From the NCBI GenBank assembly GCA_963755085.1, contig CAVWIN010000014.1:62001-126000 (forward strand): DNA of 64,000 nt, in the 5' to 3' direction. Each line of letters begins with the position of its first letter. Within the stretch, counting starts at the first letter, position 1. Made by a program: the position numbers and the translations under genes. Below, piece by piece: positions 60,947-64,000 of this stretch. Source of the stretch: JACVRM01 sp963755085 (GTDB taxonomy: Bacteria > Actinomycetota > Thermoleophilia > Gaiellales > Gaiellaceae). The notes beneath the pieces were generated by a model. That model did not search any database, was not told where the DNA came from, and saw only the letters and a list, made by a program, of their open reading frames with translations.

Positions 60947-62373
60947 TCAGCCCGCGAGCATCGCCCGCGGAGCAACCGCGTACAGCCGCGAGTAGCCATG
61001 GAGCAGCAACCGGCCCGCGTTGCCGGACACCGGGACGTACTGCCCGTCGGGGAACGTGAACACCTGTCGGCCCGTCCGCGCGTCGGCGCCGTGCATGCGG
61101 CCGCGGATGGACGCGTAGTAGACGATCCCGTCCACCACCGTCGGCGCCGCGGAGATCGGCCGGCCGGCGTAGGCGCGCCACAGCGTCGCGCCCGTCCGCG
61201 CCGAGACGCAGCGCAGGTAGCCGTCGTGCGAGCCGAAGTAGACGCGCCCCGCCCACACCGCCGGCGAGGAGTAGACGTAGCTCCCCGCGCTCACGCGCCA
61301 GCGGTAGCTGCCGCCGGTCGAGAACGCGGTCAGCGAGTTGCCGGACGAGCTCGGGACGAAGACCGAGCCCGCAGCGACCGCCGGCGTTCCGTAGATGCGG
61401 CCGTTCACCGACGCCGACCAGCGCAGCCCGCCCGAGGCCGAGCTCAGCGCCAGCACGCGGCCGGCGTAGTTGCCGATGTAGACCGTCCCCCCGACCACGG
61501 CGGCGCTCGACGTGACCTTGGCGCCGGAGGAGTATGTCCACCGCAGCCGGTGCGTCTTCAGGTCGAGCGCGTAGACGACGCCGTTCCAGGAGCCGAAGTA
61601 GTCGACGCCGTCGTGGACGACCGGCGACGACTCGACCGGCGAGCCGACCGTGTAGCCCCAGAGCAGCTTGCCGTTGCTCCGGTCGAAGACCCGGATGCGC
61701 CCGTCCATGCCGTGGACGATCACCTGGTCGCCGGCGACCGCGGGCGACGACGCCATCTTCGCGCCCGTGTTCACGCGCCAGACCACGCGAGCCGAAGCGC
61801 ATCGAGAGCGCCCACACGGTGCCGCGGTAGTTGACGATGTAGGCGACCCCGTCCGAGACGACGGCCGGGAACTCGAGCAGCGAGCCGAGCCCCTTGCTCC
61901 ACACGACCTTGAACGGCGGCCGCAGCCGGATCGAGGTCTGCGACTGGGTCCGGCGGGGCGTGACGCCGTACATCGGCCACTGGCTCGCCGGGCGGTACAT
62001 GCGCAGCGTGAAGCTCTTCGTCTTGTGGCCGAACGAGATCGGCAGCTGCCGCTCCGAGTAGCCGCGCGCCTGCAGCGTCACGTTCATGCTCGTCCCCGGC
62101 AGGACGCGGAACAGCGTCCCGCCGGCGTGGCGCGTCACGTGCGTGACGTCGCCGATCCGCACCCGCGCGCCCGGGATGCGCGTGTTGAGGTCGCCGTCGA
62201 CGACCGTCAGGTACTTGATCAGGTGGCGGACGTGCTTCGTCGCCGGCGGCGTGACGGAACGCGGGCGCGGGAGGCGGCGTCTCGGTCCGCGCGGGATCGC
62301 TCCCGCCGCCGCAGCCGGCGGCCAGCAGACAGATACAGACGAGCACGACCCCGATCCTCGCCAAGCGCGTCAC
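60947..62373 (-). CDS. PQQ-like beta-propeller lipoprotein, two +1 shifts
   Basis: 474 residues after repair. Lipoprotein signal MTRLARIGVVLVCICLLAAGC with lipobox LAAGC. A first shift lies near 62243 (before TPPATKHVRHLIKYLTVVDG), a second at 61787 where an extra base separates MRFGS from VVWRVNTGAK. After about residue 150 it is a string of propeller blades (SSPAVAGDQVIVHGMDGRI, SSPVVHDGVDYFGSWNGVVYALD, SSPAVWAGRVYFGSHDGYL). Outside-facing and anchored; likely a scaffold or sensor in the polysaccharide system. The exact arithmetic of two extra bases keeps one reading frame from start to stop. Confidence 0.78.
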
Positions 62374-62430
62374 CGTAGCCGGAGGTTCGGCGCGCGCCCA
62401 CCGTCTCCCTCATGGCTTAACGAAAGGTTT

Positions 62431-63552
62431 TCAGCGCGTCCCGGCCGCCTTCTCCCACACGGGCGGCACGCCGTGGCGGAGATAGCGGACGAGCGAGACC
62501 AGCGTCGCCCAGGTGACGAGGGCGTAGTAGTAGGCCAGGCCGGCCAGCGGGACGGGCAGCCGCAGCCGACCGGCAGCGGCCAGCCCGAGCCACGCGAGCT
62601 GCGCGGCGAACGCCGCCGCGTACACGCCGCCCTGCGGCGCCAGCACCAGGGTCGACAGGAACAGTGCGGCGTGCAGCACGCCGCTGCCGTAGCGCAGCAC
62701 CCGGTGCGAGAGCAGCTCGGCCAGGTACAGCGGCGTGACGCCGCTCAGCATCCGGCCCTCGACCAGGTGCTGCCACGCCCACGGGAACATGCGCACCTTG
62801 CGGCCGTACTCGTCCTCGAGCTCGGGCGGCGGCTGCTCCCAGGCGAGCGCCTCCGGCTCGTAGACCGCGCGGCGGCCGCGCTTCACCATCGCGTCCGGCA
62901 GGCCGAGGTCGTGGCCGAAGCGGTGCGTCACGTAGTCCGAGCGGCGCACCGCGTAGATCGAGCCGTTGCCGCCCGTGATCGAGCCGATCGCCGACTCGCT
63001 CCGGCGCAGCCACATCTCGTAGCGCCAGTAGAGGCCCTCGCGGTTCGAGCCGTCCGGCGCGAGCAGGCGCAGCTGGCCGCACACGTAGCCGACGTCCGGG
63101 TCGGCGAAGTTCCGGACGAGCTTCCGCAGAGCATCCGGCTTCCACTCCGCGTTCGCGTCGGTGAAGGCGACGATCTCGCCGTTCGTCTCCGGGACGGCGC
63201 GGTTCATCGCCGCGAGCTTGCCGCCGCGCGGGCAGGCGAGTAGCCGCACGCGCGGCTCCTTCTCGGCGGCCGCGAGCACGAGCTCGTCCATCCCGTCCGT
63301 CGACGCGTCCGAGGCGACCAGCACCGAGAACCTGTCCGCCGGGTAGTCGAGCGCGAGCAGGTTCTCGAGCTTCTGCTCGATGACGGCCGCCTCGTCGTGC
63401 GCCGGGACGATCACGGTCACCTCGGGCTCGATGTCGTCCTTGCGCACGGGCCGCGGGCGCACGCGCGCGAGGCCCGCCGCGGCGAGCGGGTAGCCGGCAT
63501 GCGTCCAGACGATCGCGCCCAGGCTGCCCCAGAAGATGCCTTTCAGAAACAT
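62431..63552 (-). CDS. GT2 glycosyltransferase with C-terminal membrane helices
   Basis: 373 residues. N-terminal membrane segment IFWGSLGAIVWTHAGYPLAAAGL, then GT-A motifs VTVIVPAHDEAAVIEQKLENLL, VLVASDASTDGMDELV, EIVAFTDANAEWKPDALRKL and GYVCGQLRLL, plus the acceptor region ITGGNGSIYAVRR. Several hydrophobic spans after residue 285. Membrane-bound processive or polymer glycosyltransferase of exopolysaccharide operons; intact in frame, in contrast to its neighbours. Confidence 0.85.
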   Translation of the reverse strand: MFLKGIFWGSLGAIVWTHAGYPLAAAGLARVRPRPVRKDDIEPEVTVIVPAHDEAAVIEQKLENLLALDYPADRFSVLVASDASTDGMDELVLAAAEKEPRVRLLACPRGGKLAAMNRAVPETNGEIVAFTDANAEWKPDALRKLVRNFADPDVGYVCGQLRLLAPDGSNREGLYWRYEMWLRRSESAIGSITGGNGSIYAVRRSDYVTHRFGHDLGLPDAMVKRGRRAVYEPEALAWEQPPPELEDEYGRKVRMFPWAWQHLVEGRMLSGVTPLYLAELLSHRVLRYGSGVLHAALFLSTLVLAPQGGVYAAAFAAQLAWLGLAAAGRLRLPVPLAGLAYYYALVTWATLVSLVRYLRHGVPPVWEKAAGTR

Positions 63553-63577
63553 GGCCGCGAGAGGCTACCCCTGCCGC

Positions 63578-64000
63578 TCACAGGTGCCGCCGCACGACCC
63601 GCGCGAGCGCCCGGACGGCCGGGTCGACCGCGTCCTCGTGCAGCCGGCCGTAGCCGACGACGAGCCCGCCCTCGTCCGCAGGCGACGATCCGGTACGCGG
63701 ACAGCGGGATCACGCGAATGCCGGCAGCACGCGCATCCGCACTGACCGCGGCATCGTCGACGCCCGGGGGCAGGCGGAGGACGAAGTGGACTCCGGCGGC
63801 CACGCCGTCGACCGGCAGCTCCGGCAGCGCCTCCGCGAGACGCGCGAGCAGCCGGTCGCGGCGCCGCCGGTACACGACGCGGGCACGCCGCACGTGGCGG
63901 TCGTACTCGCCGCGTCGCAGGAACTCGGCGAGCGTGAGCTGGTCGAGCACCGGCGAGAAGTCGTCGAGCAGCCGCTTCGCCCGCTCGGCATCGTCGGCAG
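63578..64000 (-). CDS. MocR/PdxR-type regulator or aminotransferase, C-terminal part, one +1 shift
   Basis: The gene enters from the right edge. The visible part is the PLP type-I C-terminal domain typical of MocR regulators: LDQLTLAEFLRRGEYDRHVRR, RARVVYRRRRDRLLARLAEALP, VAAGVHFVLRLPPGVDD and AAGIRVIPLSAYRI. An extra base near 63682 breaks the end, which should read ADEGGLVVGYGRLHEDAVDP then AVRALARVVRRHL. The GntR-type N-terminus lies outside the window. Confidence 0.65.

Noticed and set aside
1..64000. CRISPR arrays, complete insertion sequences, rRNA genes
   Set aside because: No regularly spaced repeats, no transposase and no rRNA-like sequence was seen on either strand.

Overview
The window is a GC-rich (roughly 70 percent by eye), gene-dense stretch of chromosome that looks actinobacterial. 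The reasons are frequent GTG, TTG and apparently CTG starts, many 1-20 nt gene overlaps, an F420/flavin luciferase-like oxidoreductase, a tandem pair of helicase-nucleases of the AdnAB type, SAM-I/IV-type riboswitch architecture, and a degenerate plastocyanin-like domain of the kind common in Thermoleophilia. The genus cannot be named from this sequence; Thermoleophilia (Solirubrobacterales/Gaiellales-like) is my best guess.

Layout. 1-8.4 kb: the 3' part of a contractile-injection-system (eCIS/phage-tail-like) operon: baseplate J-like protein, DUF4157 plus OmpA protein, tail protein, large beta-helix DUF6519 protein, LysM-like protein. 8.6-8.7 kb: the 3' stub of a PIN-toxin gene. 8.7-16.2 kb: a proline-racemase-family enzyme with two Ser in place of the catalytic Cys pair, a SnoaL-like protein, then two divergent operons (CoA-transferase A/B, IclR regulator and 3-hydroxyacyl-CoA-dehydrogenase-like enzyme against LLM oxidoreductase and two SDRs). 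16.2-25.0 kb: polar amino-acid ABC transporter, three-subunit FAD/2Fe-2S amine dehydrogenase, DapA-like lyase, VOC protein and aldehyde dehydrogenase. With the 8.7 kb epimerase this resembles hydroxyproline catabolism. 25.1-31.4 kb: aminotransferase, NAD-kinase/AcoX-like protein and glycine-decarboxylase-like P-protein halves, the second fused to an SDR. No H or T protein is present. 31.4-33.0 kb: a hypothetical gene and an RHH/PIN toxin-antitoxin pair with a palindromic operator.

33.2-48.8 kb: an aromatic-acid cluster bounded by two copies of a short composite repeat. A minus-strand operon (aldehyde dehydrogenase, pobA, pcaI, pcaJ, pcaH, pcaG, pcaB, pcaD, pcaC) is divergent from an IclR regulator and a NitT/TauT-type ABC transporter. 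A minus-strand benzoylformate-decarboxylase-like gene with a MetE-C-like gene closes the region. Read together they would take a (hydroxy)benzoylformate through (hydroxy)benzaldehyde and 4-hydroxybenzoate to protocatechuate and the beta-ketoadipate pathway; the thiolase pcaF is not in the window.

48.8-51.5 kb: an accessory stretch with iterated 9-mers, a tRNA 3'-end-like remnant, an SSB-like protein ending in DDIPF, a SAM-I/SAM-IV-type riboswitch controlling two tiny overlapping ORFs (48 and 38 codons), and a lower-GC two-domain gene (EcoRII-N/B3-like pseudobarrel plus PD-(D/E)XK motif) broken by two +1 shifts. 51.6-57.3 kb: two tandem helicase-nuclease genes, frameshifted every 60-150 nt as the sequence is given, mostly by an extra C just 5' of a G. 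57.3-64.0 kb: a DUF2325-like gene, a SEC-C zinc protein, and a surface-polysaccharide operon (two GT2 glycosyltransferases, a Wzz-like protein, a PQQ-propeller lipoprotein), with a partial MocR/PdxR regulator at the edge.

The strongest candidate for something undescribed is the SAM riboswitch whose P1 helix contains the Shine-Dalgarno sequence of a two-microprotein operon. Next come the apparent CTG starts, the Ser/Ser proline-racemase homologue and the aminotransferase/GcvP/SDR operon. Several genes carry single-base frameshifts; because the shifts are nearly all +1, consensus error is at least as likely as real decay.
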